From JAXGXJ01 sp963829545 (GTDB lineage: Bacteria; Actinomycetota; Thermoleophilia; RBG-16-64-13), in the NCBI GenBank assembly GCA_963829545.1, contig CAWHIX010000009.1, positions 62,001-126,000 of the forward strand: a stretch of DNA of 64,000 nt. The letters run 5' to 3'. The notes below the pieces were generated by a model. It saw nothing but the letters and a program-made list of their open reading frames with translations. It had not been told where the DNA came from and made no database searches. Positions 35,692 through 45,039 of this stretch are shown piece after piece. The translations under genes were made by a program, and so were the position numbers. Numbering within the stretch: the first letter of the stretch is position 1; each line of letters opens with the position of its first letter.

Positions 35692-35766
35692 CCGCGTCCA
35701 GACCCTTTGGGGGGTATTGCTCGCTTGGTCCACTATTCGTGCGCGGTCGTGGTCGATCCCTGCCTG

Positions 35767-37003
35767 CTATTCCGAGACGACGACCACGCCCTCATTCGCC
35801 ATCGGTTTCATGACGAGCTTGCCCTCGGCCAAGGTGGCCAGCGCCAGCTCGTCCCAGGTCACCTCAGGATAGTCCTGGCCGGTCAGCATGCGGTTGACCA
35901 GATCAGTGGTCTTGCCGGGCAGGTCACCGCCGCCGAAGGCGACCGCGCCGCGGAAGACGCCCTTGTTCTCGCCCGATGCGAGGATGGCGTCGGCCTCCGG
36001 GCCGAACATGCCCACGCCGTACACGGCCATCTTGGCCAGATCCTTGACGACGCTGGTGGATCCCTTGCCGAACTCGTCCATGATCGCCTGAGAGGCGCCG
36101 TTGCCGCCGTCAGAGGCGTAGGCGAGGACCAGCTGCACATTGGGGTTGGTCGTGAGCACGTTCTGCATGGCCGTCTGACCGGCCTGATACATCTCGGCGG
36201 TGGGAGTCTGCACTATCTTGACCGCGGGGCAGAACACCGGGTTCGGGACCCTGTCGGCCTCCGTCTTGCCCGATACATAGGCTCCCGTCGGGATCTGAGA
36301 TGGGTGCTCCGCTGGCGTCGATATAGGCCCCCTCGGAGTTCTTCAGGTAGGGCTCGCTGACCATCATCAGCCCGTTCGACCGCTGCACCGATTCTGTGGT
36401 GAGAGAGGAGATGAAGACCGCGGTCTCGATCGAACCCGGCGCGGCATCCGGGAAGGTCTTCTCCACCCAGCTCTTGCCCATGAAAGCGCAGTACTCGCCC
36501 GCAAGGAACTGGTCCATCTTCATGACCGCGTCGCGACCCGACTCGCCGGGCTCGCCGCCGATCACCAGGACGAGGACTCCTGCCTCCCGAGCGGCCTCGA
36601 GCTTCGGCAGCAGGCTCGTCGCCTCGACGGCCATCACGGTTATGAGCTTGGCCCCCATGGCAGTGTAGTTCTCGACCTGCGTCGCCTGGGTGTTCGGGTT
36701 GCCGTCGGCGCTGGATACCTGGACGTCATAGTCTTCGCCGAAGGCCTTGTCGAAGCTGTCTTTGATCTCGATCATCAACGGGTTGTCCAGTGCGGGCAGG
36801 CAGACCCCGATGACCTCCTTCTCCCCCGAGGACGCCTGGGTGGTCGGGGCTCCTGTCGTCGGCGCGGCCGTGGTCGGGGCTGCAGTCGTCGGCTCTCCCG
36901 TCGCCGGTGCAGTGGTGGTGGTCGCGTCCCCCCCGCCACATGCAGCAAGTAGCACCAGCGCTGCGACCGCAACGATGGTAATCACGAACGTTAGTCGTTT
37001 CAT
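35767..37003 (-). CDS. ABC transporter substrate-binding lipoprotein (periplasmic binding protein type 1), frameshifted
   Basis: About 412 residues. Signal peptide ending LVLLAAC gives a lipoprotein anchored at Cys22; a Thr/Ala/Pro linker (about 28-60) follows; then a sugar-binding type 1 fold from EVIGVCLPALDNPLM. The frame breaks at about 36300; the other frame gives SQIPTGAYVSGKTEADRV and continues to the end (QLVLAYASDGGNGASQAIMDE, GVFRGAVAFGG). One indel explains it. First gene of the transporter operon and divergent from tetR, with operator-like repeats in between. Ligand not predictable; sugar or autoinducer-like compounds are usual. Confidence 0.87.
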
Positions 37004-37127
37004 CCTCGTCCTCCTTCCGGCCCTTAGTGACCGGCCCGCCTTGCCCTTTGTCCGGCCGACTGCGAGGAGAAAGCCCCTCCCCGCTGTCGTTGAAAGAATA
37101 AAGATTCTGTCATCTTATTGCAAGCCT

Positions 37128-37149
37128 TAACAGAACCGCGCTTCTGTCA
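37128..37149. promoter_or_regulatory. candidate TetR operator
   Basis: TAACAGAA-CCGCGC-TTCTGTCA: 8-bp arms with one mismatch. It overlaps the -35 region of the tetR promoter. A further TTCTGT half-site is at 37105-37110, within the divergent region toward the binding-protein gene, next to a second palindrome AGAAT-AAAG-ATTCT (37095-37108). Confidence 0.6.
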
Positions 37150-37172
37150 AGAATCGGGAGCCGGTCTATACT
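37144..37172 (+). promoter_or_regulatory. leaderless promoter of tetR
   Basis: -35 CTGTCA (37144-37149), 17-bp spacer, -10 TATACT (37167-37172). The GTG start of tetR begins 7 nt after the -10, the expected +1, so the mRNA would have no leader. There is no ribosome site before the GTG. Confidence 0.65.
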
Positions 37173-37178
37173 GGCAGG

Positions 37179-37823
37179 GTGGAACTGACTGAAGGGACAT
37201 ATCTACCGCCCCGCCGCAAGCCCGGGCACGCGTCTCTAGAGAGAATACTGGCGGCGGCAGAGGACCAACTCCGTGAAGAGGAGCTGGACCTGTTCACGAT
37301 CCAGAGCGTGCTCGAGCGCACAGGGTTGTCCGTCGGGGCATTCTACGCGCGCTTTCCCGGCAAGACCGCGCTGTTGCACACTGTCCAGGACCGTCTGCAT
37401 GCCCGCTTGGAGCCATCCATCCTTGCTGCCCTGGAAGCGCAGGCGGAGGTCGAGGAGTCTTTGGAGGAAGCGGTCCATCACGGGTTCGGTATCCTGATCG
37501 AGCACGTGCTGGGTGAACGTGAGTTGTCCCGAGCCTTCATGATGCTTTCGGCCTTCGATCCGGTGATGCGCCGCAAGGGTGAGCAGAACAACCAGGAGCG
37601 CAGGCGCGCCTTGGCGTCGGTGCTGGCCACTCATCGGCGCGAGATCGGACACCCGGACCCGGATGCGGCCATCGGCATGGCCTATGCCATGTATCAGTCC
37701 GTGATGCACGGCAGACTGGTGTTCTTCGGCCCCACCAGCGCCTTACACTTCGGCGTGACCGACGAGAGCATATTCACGCAGCTCAAGGAGTCTCTGGCGA
37801 GCCTCCTGAGAGGGGACAGTTGA
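37179..37823 (+). CDS. TetR/AcrR family regulator (ABC transporter-linked)
   Basis: 214 residues. N-terminal helix-turn-helix (about 18-65): ILAAAEDQLREEELDLFTIQ, then LERTGLSVGAFYARFPGKTALL, a clear TetR recognition helix. The C-terminal ligand domain is helical and not assignable. Divergent from the ABC transporter/esterase operon with an operator candidate overlapping its own -35, so auto-regulation and control of the transporter are likely. Start is GTG 37179, apparently leaderless. A convergent hairpin (37911-37947) ends the transcript. Confidence 0.88.
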   Translation: MELTEGTYLPPRRKPGHASLERILAAAEDQLREEELDLFTIQSVLERTGLSVGAFYARFPGKTALLHTVQDRLHARLEPSILAALEAQAEVEESLEEAVHHGFGILIEHVLGERELSRAFMMLSAFDPVMRRKGEQNNQERRRALASVLATHRREIGHPDPDAAIGMAYAMYQSVMHGRLVFFGPTSALHFGVTDESIFTQLKESLASLLRGDS

Positions 37824-37910
37824 TCCACTCCTGCGGCGTTCGGGTCGGGTGTGCCGCGTTGATCGGGTAGCTCGGGCGGACTCGCGACCCCGCCCCGTTC
37901 GGGATGAAGG

Positions 37911-37947
37911 GAGGGGGTGCAAGCCTGTTCCAGGCTTGCACCCCCTC
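37911..37947. terminator. 17-bp bidirectional terminator hairpin
   Basis: A perfect 17-bp inverted repeat (37911-37927 with 37931-37947, loop TTC) between convergent tetR and the GlcD-like gene. Confidence 0.7.
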
Positions 37948-37977
37948 AGAATCCCCGGCTTCAGCCGCGCTGCTACC

Positions 37978-39468
37978 TCACGGGCTCAGCTTGCTGATGC
38001 CGTCGCCCGGGATCACTCCGTTGGGATCGAGCTCGTCCATCGTCTTGTTCCACCAGACGTGGTAGTTGGACAGAGCCGGACCGATCTGCTTGGCGATCTC
38101 GGCCCGCGGCGACATGGTGAGCGAGAAGTACTTCTCGTCCAGAGCACGCTGGCTCTGCTCGTCGAACCAACCGTCGACGCCCTTCCAGGCGTCGGGATTC
38201 ATGGGGCTGAACTTGCAGAAGATCTCGGTCTTGCCGAGGTGCCCGTTCTCCACGCCCCAGCCGAAGAAACCTCCGCCATCGTCGGCGATGAGACCCTGCT
38301 CGATCAGGGGCAGCTTGGCTTTGCCCGCGCCGACAGCCCACTTGATGGTCAGGTCTCTCTGACCCATGATGGGTATGGACTTGAAGTATCCACCCGGCCG
38401 GAAGGTCTCTCTGATGGAGCCGCTGATGCGCGTGCACTGCGTCATCAGGACGCTCTCGATCTCGGGGTCTTCCACCGTCTTGAGCGACATGCCCTCGGCC
38501 TCGCCGATGATGGTCTCGAGCACCTTCTTCTTGTAGGCGAAATCACCGGCGGAGTTGCCGGCCAGGATCACCAAGAAACCGAAGCCCTGCACCTCTTTCT
38601 CGAGGCGATGGAACATGGCCTCGTCCTCTTCGTTGCAGGTGGTGATGTTGGCGGCGACCATGGCTGCGTTGAAGCCCATGACCTCCATGGCGATCTCGGC
38701 CTCGCCGATCTTGATCTCGGCCTCCCACATCTTCTCCAAGGTGGGGAAGCTGTAGTAGCGGAGCATCATGTTGTCGGGCTTCTCGGCCAGCGTATAGCGG
38801 GGCGAGTTGCCTTCGAGCGCGTAGCGAGCCGGCCCTGCCCAGTGGTAGAGCTTCATGGCCACCTTGGTGAACACGCCTGGGGTGCAACTCGGCGGGACGG
38901 TGCTCTGGATGATGGAGCGCACGGACGGGCCGGGCCCGTCGCCACAGAACCACTCTCCTGTCGAACCAAGGGAACCCAGCTTGACGATCTCGCCCTCCGG
39001 CGTAATCCACTCCACGGCCAGATGGTTCCTGTCGTCGGCCCCCATGGACTGGTCCAGGTGACCGTGGCCCCGGAGCATGGCCGAGCACTGCGAGCCGGCG
39101 CCCTTCATGTTGGTGCTGAGGCCCCGCTTGAACAGCTCGGCCTGCAGCTGGGCGGAGGAGACGTAGGGCTCCACCACCGCGTACATGTTCTTCTCGTTGA
39201 TCTCGATGAGCTTGTTCATCCGCCGCAGGTCGAGGAGGATGATCCCCGGAGGGAAGACTCCCGTCCAACCCGTGCAGATGGGACGAAACTGGAGTTTGAA
39301 CTTGTTGCAGAGCTTGACAACCGCCTGTACTTCGGCCGTGTTCTTCGGCATGATCACTGCGGCGAAGTCGGTCTTGAAGTAGGCGGGCATCATCACTGAG
39401 TCGCTGCAGATGTTCTCCTCGCCCACCACATCCGCGAACGCGCTATGGATATCCTTGTCTAGAGCCAA
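37978..39468 (-). CDS. GlcD-like FAD-linked oxidase (copy 1)
   Basis: 496 residues, FAD_binding_4 (PCMH/VAO-type) fold. FAD pyrophosphate region in PICTGWTGVFPPGIILLDLRRMNKL, and MYAVVEPYVSSAQLQAEL; the C-terminal cap ends WWNKTMDELDPNGVIPG. Such proteins oxidise 2-hydroxyacids or aryl-alkyl alcohols and pass electrons to a GlcF-like Fe-S partner, which is the next gene upstream. Start is TTG 39468. Last gene of the minus-strand island operon. Differs clearly from the second GlcD-like gene at 40802, so it is not a recent duplication. Confidence 0.85.
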   Translation of the reverse strand: MALDKDIHSAFADVVGEENICSDSVMMPAYFKTDFAAVIMPKNTAEVQAVVKLCNKFKLQFRPICTGWTGVFPPGIILLDLRRMNKLIEINEKNMYAVVEPYVSSAQLQAELFKRGLSTNMKGAGSQCSAMLRGHGHLDQSMGADDRNHLAVEWITPEGEIVKLGSLGSTGEWFCGDGPGPSVRSIIQSTVPPSCTPGVFTKVAMKLYHWAGPARYALEGNSPRYTLAEKPDNMMLRYYSFPTLEKMWEAEIKIGEAEIAMEVMGFNAAMVAANITTCNEEDEAMFHRLEKEVQGFGFLVILAGNSAGDFAYKKKVLETIIGEAEGMSLKTVEDPEIESVLMTQCTRISGSIRETFRPGGYFKSIPIMGQRDLTIKWAVGAGKAKLPLIEQGLIADDGGGFFGWGVENGHLGKTEIFCKFSPMNPDAWKGVDGWFDEQSQRALDEKYFSLTMSPRAEIAKQIGPALSNYHVWWNKTMDELDPNGVIPGDGISKLSP

Positions 39469-39486
39469 GACGTACCTACCTCCTTC

Positions 39487-40755
39487 CTAGATGGCCTGGT
39501 CGACCAGTTCGACGATGTCGTAGACCTTGAGGCCGCCGCCGCTCTTCGCGATGACGTCGGCGAAGAGCTTCTCGCTCCAGGGCGAAGCCGACACGATGGC
39601 CTCGGCACCGGTGGCCGAAGCCTCTTCGAGCCTTTCCGTTGCCGTCCATTCGGCAAAATCGGGATTGGAGTCGATGACGCCGCCGCAGGAGCCGCCGCAC
39701 CAGGCGTACTCCTTGATCCGATCCATCTCGGAGAGGGTCACGCCCGGCAGGCTGGTGAGGACCGTCCGCGGAGGTTCGTAGACCCCGTTCGTCCCCCGCC
39801 GGTAAGGCTTGGGCGGATCGAACACGAACCGGTCACCGGGGACCTTGGTCCCTTGCCAGTGAATCCAGGGCTCCCCGAGCCTGCCCAGGTGGCAGGGGTC
39901 GTGGTAGGTGACGTTGAGGTCGTTGGCGCGCTCCGGCTGGAGCTTGCCCTCGGCCATGAGCCGCTCGATCATCTGGCTCGTGTGCAGCACTTCGAGGTCG
40001 CCCTTGAGACCGAAGCGGTCGTAGAGGACGGCGTAGCACTGGTAGCAGACGGCGCAGCTGGTGACCAGAGTCTTGGCACCCGACTGCTTGATGACCTCCA
40101 TGCTCTTCTCAGCCTGGGCCAAGAAGTCGGCCTCGTGGCCCATGTCGTAGGCCCGGCCGCCGCAGCACGTCTCGGCGTCGCCGGCGATGCCGAAGTTCAC
40201 GCCGCCCTTCTGCAGGATGTTGGCCGTCGCTTTGGCCAGCTTCTGCATGTCCTTGTCGAAGCTGGTGAGGCAGCCCACGTGGTAGAGGACGTCGACCTTC
40301 TGCTTGGTGGCATCGGTCAGACCCAGGCCCTGGGCCCAATCGCCCCGCTTGGCGCCCTGCATGGGTACCGTGCTGCCGGTGGCCTTCATACGGTCGACCA
40401 CTTTCTGCAGCTCGGGATGAGCGTGACCGTCTTCCACGGCTTTGATGCGGATCTCCTGGATGGGCCGGAGCACTTCCATGTCCATGCCGTACTTGCAGGA
40501 GACGTCGCAGGCGCCACACTGATGGCAGTTGTAGACGCTATCGAGGTAGCGGGGGACGTAGTTGAAGCCGTCCGCGAGCCCCGCGGCCCCCATGTTCAGC
40601 CGGCCGCCACCCGCGTAGAAGTGGAAGTTGTACCGGGAGATGCTGGGGCACGACCAAGCGTGCTCGTCGCCCTTCACCTGCTGTAGAGGAATGAACTTGC
40701 ACGCGTTGCACCTGCAGCACATGTTCATGTCGCCGGCATATTCTTCTAATGCCAT
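39487..40755 (-). CDS. GlcF/HdrB-like Fe-S oxidoreductase with CCG domains
   Basis: 422 residues. N-terminal Cys-rich MCCRCNACK and ferredoxin-like CHQCGACDVSCKYG motifs (about 13 and 77), then two CCG domains: VGCLTSF ... ETCCGGRAYD ... SCAVCYQC, and YHDPCHLGR ... AWCGGSCGG, where the second lacks one Cys of the usual CCG. Such domains bind 4Fe-4S clusters in GlcF, LldE and heterodisulphide reductase. Located between two GlcD-like flavoproteins, it is their likely electron acceptor. ATG 40755 follows AGGAAGGAG. Confidence 0.87.
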   Translation of the reverse strand: MALEEYAGDMNMCCRCNACKFIPLQQVKGDEHAWSCPSISRYNFHFYAGGGRLNMGAAGLADGFNYVPRYLDSVYNCHQCGACDVSCKYGMDMEVLRPIQEIRIKAVEDGHAHPELQKVVDRMKATGSTVPMQGAKRGDWAQGLGLTDATKQKVDVLYHVGCLTSFDKDMQKLAKATANILQKGGVNFGIAGDAETCCGGRAYDMGHEADFLAQAEKSMEVIKQSGAKTLVTSCAVCYQCYAVLYDRFGLKGDLEVLHTSQMIERLMAEGKLQPERANDLNVTYHDPCHLGRLGEPWIHWQGTKVPGDRFVFDPPKPYRRGTNGVYEPPRTVLTSLPGVTLSEMDRIKEYAWCGGSCGGVIDSNPDFAEWTATERLEEASATGAEAIVSASPWSEKLFADVIAKSGGGLKVYDIVELVDQAI

Positions 40756-40801
40756 GTTGCTCCTTCCTTAATCGATCGCTGCTGTCTGCCCGGCCGGTGT
40801 C

Positions 40802-42268
40802 CTAGAAGCACAGCTTGCCCGGGTTCATGATCTCGTTGGGGTCGAAGATCCCTTTGAGCTTCTTGAGGACGTCCACTGTGGCAGAGTCGCGGTTCATGAT
40901 CATGCCGGCGCTTTCGCCGTACGGCCGGGAGAAGAAGGCGCCGCTGTCCAGCAGAGCCTTGGTCGCGGCCGCCGAGAGTTCCTTGACCCGCTGGGCCTCG
41001 GCTGCGTCGTCGGGGTTGTAGAAGAGGTTGAACTCCACGTGGCAGCTCGTCCCCTGCACGGTGGGCTGCACGTAGACGCCCCTGTCGGCCACCGGGTAGC
41101 CGGCTTTGGCTGCCATACTGTCCATGACGGCGACCAAGCCCTCGACCTTGTCGATCTGGGCCAGGAAGAAGATGTCTTCGGAGGAGCCCTTGTAGCGCAC
41201 CTTCCAGTACGGTTCCGCGCAGGGCTGCTGGACCGCTTTGAGGATGTCGCGCGCCGAGATCCCGCCGACGGACTTCTTGGCTTCGACGTTCAAGCGCTGG
41301 CCCAGGGCCACGATGTCCTTGACGTTGACGGCCACCCGCTCCTCGGGGTAGTACTCGTAACCGGCCAGCGTGTAGAAGAGCGTCCACGCCGGCAGGTCGG
41401 CACGCAGACGCTCGAAGTCGCCCGGCCACTCCTGGGCGAACATGGCCGCCAGGTCGGTGGCGGAGAGCACGAAGCACTCGTTGGCCATGCGCAGCCTGAT
41501 AAGCCAGTCGGCCATCTCCAACAGGGGAGTGATGTCGGCAGAACCGACGACGAAAGGCTCCTGCGCCTTGGGCAGGAGTTCGCAACGCACCGAGGCCCAG
41601 GTGACGATGCCCATGGTGCCCTGCGCTCCCTGCACCACCCGGTGCCAGGTGGCTACGTGCGGCCCGTAGGGGGCCTTCTGCACGCCGCCCACTGCCCATT
41701 GTTCCTCGACGGTGCCCGGCCCGGCAGCCTGGCCGGTGCGGAAGTCGTCGCCGGCTCCGAACACGACCTCCAGGCAGGCCACGGGGTCGGAGATGTCCCA
41801 CTGATAGGCGGGCATGACCACGGGTTCCCGCTCCAGCAGACTGCCGACCACGCTCTTGGTGCTCCTGGGCAGCAGCGGCATGTTGAGCCGGATGCCTTCC
41901 TTCTCGGCGGCCGAGATGAGCTCGCCGAAGGTCACGCCCGGTTCCACCATGGCTACACGCCGCGGCCGGTCGGCGAACATGATCTTCTTCATCTCACTCA
42001 TGTCGACCACCACGGCGCCACCGGTGCTGGGCACGGTGTCGCCCCGGAAGTGCGGGGAGCCGGAGCTCACGGGCACCAGCGGGGTGAGAGTCTCGTTCGC
42101 CGCGGCGACCAGCCGCTTGATCTCGTCGGCACTGTGGGCTTTCACCACGTACGCCGGCTTGGTCTTGTTGACGAAGCTCATGTCTTTCGAGTACGAGTCC
42201 AGCGTTGCTGCATCGTCGCTGACGTTCGCACCCCCCACTATCTCGATCAGCTTTTCTTTACCGATCAT
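40802..42268 (-). CDS. GlcD-like FAD-linked oxidase (copy 2)
   Basis: 488 residues, FAD_binding_4 fold. PLVPVSSGSPHFRGDTVPS contains the FAD-binding turn; RVAMVEPGVTFGELI and the end GIFDPNEIMNPGKLCF are typical of D-lactate/glycolate oxidase or vanillyl-type enzymes. Start ATG 42268 with AAGGAACA close upstream; the longer frame is unsupported. It lies between the GlcF-like gene and the AprA-like flavoprotein gene on the same strand, with gaps of 30-50 bp. Confidence 0.88.
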   Translation of the reverse strand: MIGKEKLIEIVGGANVSDDAATLDSYSKDMSFVNKTKPAYVVKAHSADEIKRLVAAANETLTPLVPVSSGSPHFRGDTVPSTGGAVVVDMSEMKKIMFADRPRRVAMVEPGVTFGELISAAEKEGIRLNMPLLPRSTKSVVGSLLEREPVVMPAYQWDISDPVACLEVVFGAGDDFRTGQAAGPGTVEEQWAVGGVQKAPYGPHVATWHRVVQGAQGTMGIVTWASVRCELLPKAQEPFVVGSADITPLLEMADWLIRLRMANECFVLSATDLAAMFAQEWPGDFERLRADLPAWTLFYTLAGYEYYPEERVAVNVKDIVALGQRLNVEAKKSVGGISARDILKAVQQPCAEPYWKVRYKGSSEDIFFLAQIDKVEGLVAVMDSMAAKAGYPVADRGVYVQPTVQGTSCHVEFNLFYNPDDAAEAQRVKELSAAATKALLDSGAFFSRPYGESAGMIMNRDSATVDVLKKLKGIFDPNEIMNPGKLCF

Positions 42269-42300
42269 CGTCTGTTCCTTGCCTCCTTTGCTGTCACGGT

Positions 42301-43992
42301 TCACCGGTCGGGTTGCAGGCGGTAGGTCTCCACGGGGATGGGGATGGTGGAGATTTTGGAGCCGCCATCGGCCTGCTCGATGGCGATCCACTTGAACCAC
42401 TGTTCGTCGTCGCGCTCGGGGAAGTCCTCGCGCTGGTGCTGGCTGCGGCTCTCCTCGCGGGCGAGGGCCGCCTTGTAGGTGAACTCCGCGGCCATGAGCA
42501 TGCTCTCCGCCGAGTGGTAGCGGGCCAGGTCATGGAAGTCCTTCACGCCCACGCGCGGCAGCTTCTCCCGCGCCGAGTGCAGGATCCCCAAGGCCTCGTT
42601 CATGCGGCCCGCTTCCCGGATGCGGTTGTACTTCATGGGCACGATGGCCTCGTGCACCTGATAAGTGATCTCGTAGGGATCGACGTCGCCGGCGCGCTCG
42701 AACGGGGCCATGACGCGGGCGACGACCTGGTCGGCATAGGCCCGGTCGACGTCCAGAAGAGGGGCGTCCTTGGCATAGGCCGCCGCGCTCTCCCCGGCCA
42801 CGAAACCGGTGATGGCCGCGGACTGCACGCCCAACCCCGCCTGGCTGCCGCCGCCGTTGGTCCAGCAGTTGCTGCAGGCGCCGCCTGCCGCCCAGAGTCC
42901 CGGCAGCGTGGTCTTGCCGTGGATGTCGATGCGCAGCCCTCCGCCGGTGTAGAGCAGGCGGGGCCACATCTCCATCTTCTCCACAGTGGGATCGATGCCG
43001 GCCTTATCCCTGAGGAGCAGTATGGTGTCGTTGGCCATGAGGTGAGACAGGTCCTCGACGAACTCCTCGGCCAGCCCAGCGACCTCGTCGGTCGGTCAGG
43101 CCGCGGAGGTTGAGGTAGATCGGCCCCCGGCCGGCCTTGACCTCTTCGTACATGGCCCGGATGACCCTGGGATCGAAGGTGTAGACGGCGTGCTCGCCCT
43201 CCATCAACTCCGGATAGTACTTGCCCATGATCTTCTCGCCGACGGCGTTCTCCAGATACAGATAGAAGTGGATGCCCATGAGCTCCTTGCCGAGGAGCTT
43301 CACACCCCACACATACATGTTGTTGAACTCGGCGTTGGTGATCTGCGCCCCGGCGCGGTAGCCCATGGCCGGACCCTCACCCTGGACCGAAGCGTAAGTC
43401 TTCTCGTGTAGATAGCCGCAGTTGCCGGTGGCCAGGATGGTGGCTTTGGCGTTGAACTCGTAGATGCGTCCGTCCACCAAGCCAAAGCCGACGGCGCCCA
43501 CTACCTGGTCGCCGTTCTTCAGCAGGTCGATGATGAATATCTTGTCCATCATCTGGACGCCGCGGGCCCGGGCGGTACGCTTCAATCCACCAGTGACTTG
43601 GGGGCGTCGAAGAGGGTGACGTTGGTGGGTCCCCAGGACAAGATCTCGATCTCGCCGTCCTTGCGCAGGAACTTGAGCCCCATGTCGGCCAGGTCGTGCG
43701 TGGTCTGGTGCATGCGGCTGCCGAACTGGTGGGTCCACTCCTGGTTGTTGAAGAAGTTGCTGTCGCGGGTGACCTTCTCCACCCAGCCGTCCACCTTCTC
43801 CGGATAGATGTAGGCCAGGATGCCGCCGCCGATGGGCACCTGCCCGTTGTAGCCGATGCCGCACTTGTCGACCATGAGCACGTCGGCGCCGCTCTCGCGG
43901 GCCTTGAGGGCCGCGCACATGCCGGCGCCTCCGCCCCCGAGTACGAGCACATCGGTGGTGATGATCGTCCGCTCGGGACTGGATTCGTTCAT
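42301..43992 (-). CDS. AprA/fumarate reductase-type flavoprotein, two frame breaks
   Basis: About 560 residues. FAD motif DVLVLGGGGAGMCAALKARE at the N-terminus; ATILATGNCGYLHEKTYAS and GYRAGAQITNAEFNNMY; C-terminal AAGGACSNCWTNGGGSQAGLG FAD contact and a helical tail with EIPMKYNRIREAG-like segments. The layout resembles adenylylsulphate reductase alpha / succinate dehydrogenase flavoproteins, and a two-cluster ferredoxin gene directly upstream strengthens the AprAB-like comparison. Frames change at about 43590 and 43092. Because sulphate-reduction partners are absent, a role in reducing or oxidising an organic substrate is more likely. Confidence 0.8.
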
Positions 43993-44004
43993 CTCGTCCC
44001 CCCT

Positions 44005-44226
44005 CTAGTACGGCGCGACCAACTCGCCGCGAGCACGCTCGGGCGAGATGTCGATGCACCCTTGTGGACAGAACGATTCACAGCCCCAGCAGGCGACGCA
44101 GTCGTCCGGATAGGCGACCCTCGCCTTGTTATCCTCTTCGTCCATGCGGAAGACGTCCATCGGACACGCGGCCACGCAGTTGCCGCAGCCCGAACAATCG
44201 TCCCGCTCAAAATTGCGTATTGCCAT
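44005..44226 (-). CDS. AprB-like 2x[4Fe-4S] ferredoxin
   Basis: 73 residues: CSGCGNCVAACPMDVFRMD and CVACWGCESFCPQGCI, two 4Fe-4S motifs with the Trp between the second pair typical of AprB-like electron carriers. ATG 44226 has AAGGAG 8 nt before it. It ends 12 bp before the AprA-like flavoprotein start and is its obvious partner. Confidence 0.88.
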   Translation of the reverse strand: MAIRNFERDDCSGCGNCVAACPMDVFRMDEEDNKARVAYPDDCVACWGCESFCPQGCIDISPERARGELVAPY

Positions 44227-44240
44227 CCTCATCACTCCTT

Positions 44241-44978
44241 CTAGAAAGTCCCGAGCCGCAGCCACTGACCGACCATGTAGCTGCACACGTCGGAGGCCAG
44301 ATAGGCCACAGCCGGGGCCACGTCTTCGGGGGTGCAGAGCCGCTTAAGCGCCGACATGCGCCGGAAGCCGTCCTTGTGCTCTTCGGTGGCCGTCACGATG
44401 AGTCCCGTGTTGCCGAGACCGGGCGAGACACCGTTGACGACGATGCCCAGGGGCGCCACTTCCAGGGCCACCGAATGGGTGAACGCCTCCACCCCCGCTT
44501 TGGCCGCTCCGTAGGTGGAGATGGTGGGGATACCCTGCCCTCCGGAAGTGTTGACGATGCGGCCGTAGCCCTTCGCAGCCATGTAGGGGATGACGGCCTG
44601 AGCCACGTTCATCTGCCCGTAGAGGTTCACGCCGATATCGAGGTCCCAGTCGGCCTTGGTCTTCTGCATGAAGGGCTTGTCCGGGCTGCTGACGCCGGCG
44701 TTGTTCACCAGGATGTCGATGCGGCCGAAGCGCTCCACGGCCGCCTTCACCATGGCGTCAACTTCGGCCCGGTCGGCCACGTTGGCCTTGACAGCCAGCG
44801 CCCGGCGGCCCAGGTCTTCGACCATCTTGGCCGTCTCCTGGGCCCAGTCCAGATTGAGGTCGGCGCACACCACATCGCAACCTTCTTCGGCGAGGGTGAG
44901 GGCTATGGCCCGGCCGTAGCCGATAGGGCTGCCGCTTCCCGTCACCAGTGCGATCTTGTCCTGCAACTTGAGGTCCAT
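44241..44978 (-). CDS. short-chain dehydrogenase/reductase (SDR, copy 1)
   Basis: 245 residues, classical SDR. Nucleotide motif TGSGSPIGYGRAIA, an acidic residue after beta-2 (CADLN) suggesting NAD preference, DILVNNAGVS, a Ser in VNTSGGQG and catalytic YGAAK. Substrate is probably a secondary alcohol or ketone of the island pathway. The C-terminus is short (GQWLRLGTF, lacking the usual GG-hV-DGG ending). ATG 44978 is preferred over an adjacent TTG. A second SDR is at 53070-53869. Confidence 0.9.
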   Translation of the reverse strand: MDLKLQDKIALVTGSGSPIGYGRAIALTLAEEGCDVVCADLNLDWAQETAKMVEDLGRRALAVKANVADRAEVDAMVKAAVERFGRIDILVNNAGVSSPDKPFMQKTKADWDLDIGVNLYGQMNVAQAVIPYMAAKGYGRIVNTSGGQGIPTISTYGAAKAGVEAFTHSVALEVAPLGIVVNGVSPGLGNTGLIVTATEEHKDGFRRMSALKRLCTPEDVAPAVAYLASDVCSYMVGQWLRLGTF

Positions 44979-45039
44979 CAAGACTCCCTGTCTGCGCGCG
45001 TCACGCGATCACCCGCGATCGCTTGGTTCGTTCTCCCGG

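Noticed and set aside
42301..44226. Dissimilatory sulphate reduction (aprAB)
   Set aside because: No sat, dsr or qmo genes nearby, and the context is organic-acid catabolism.
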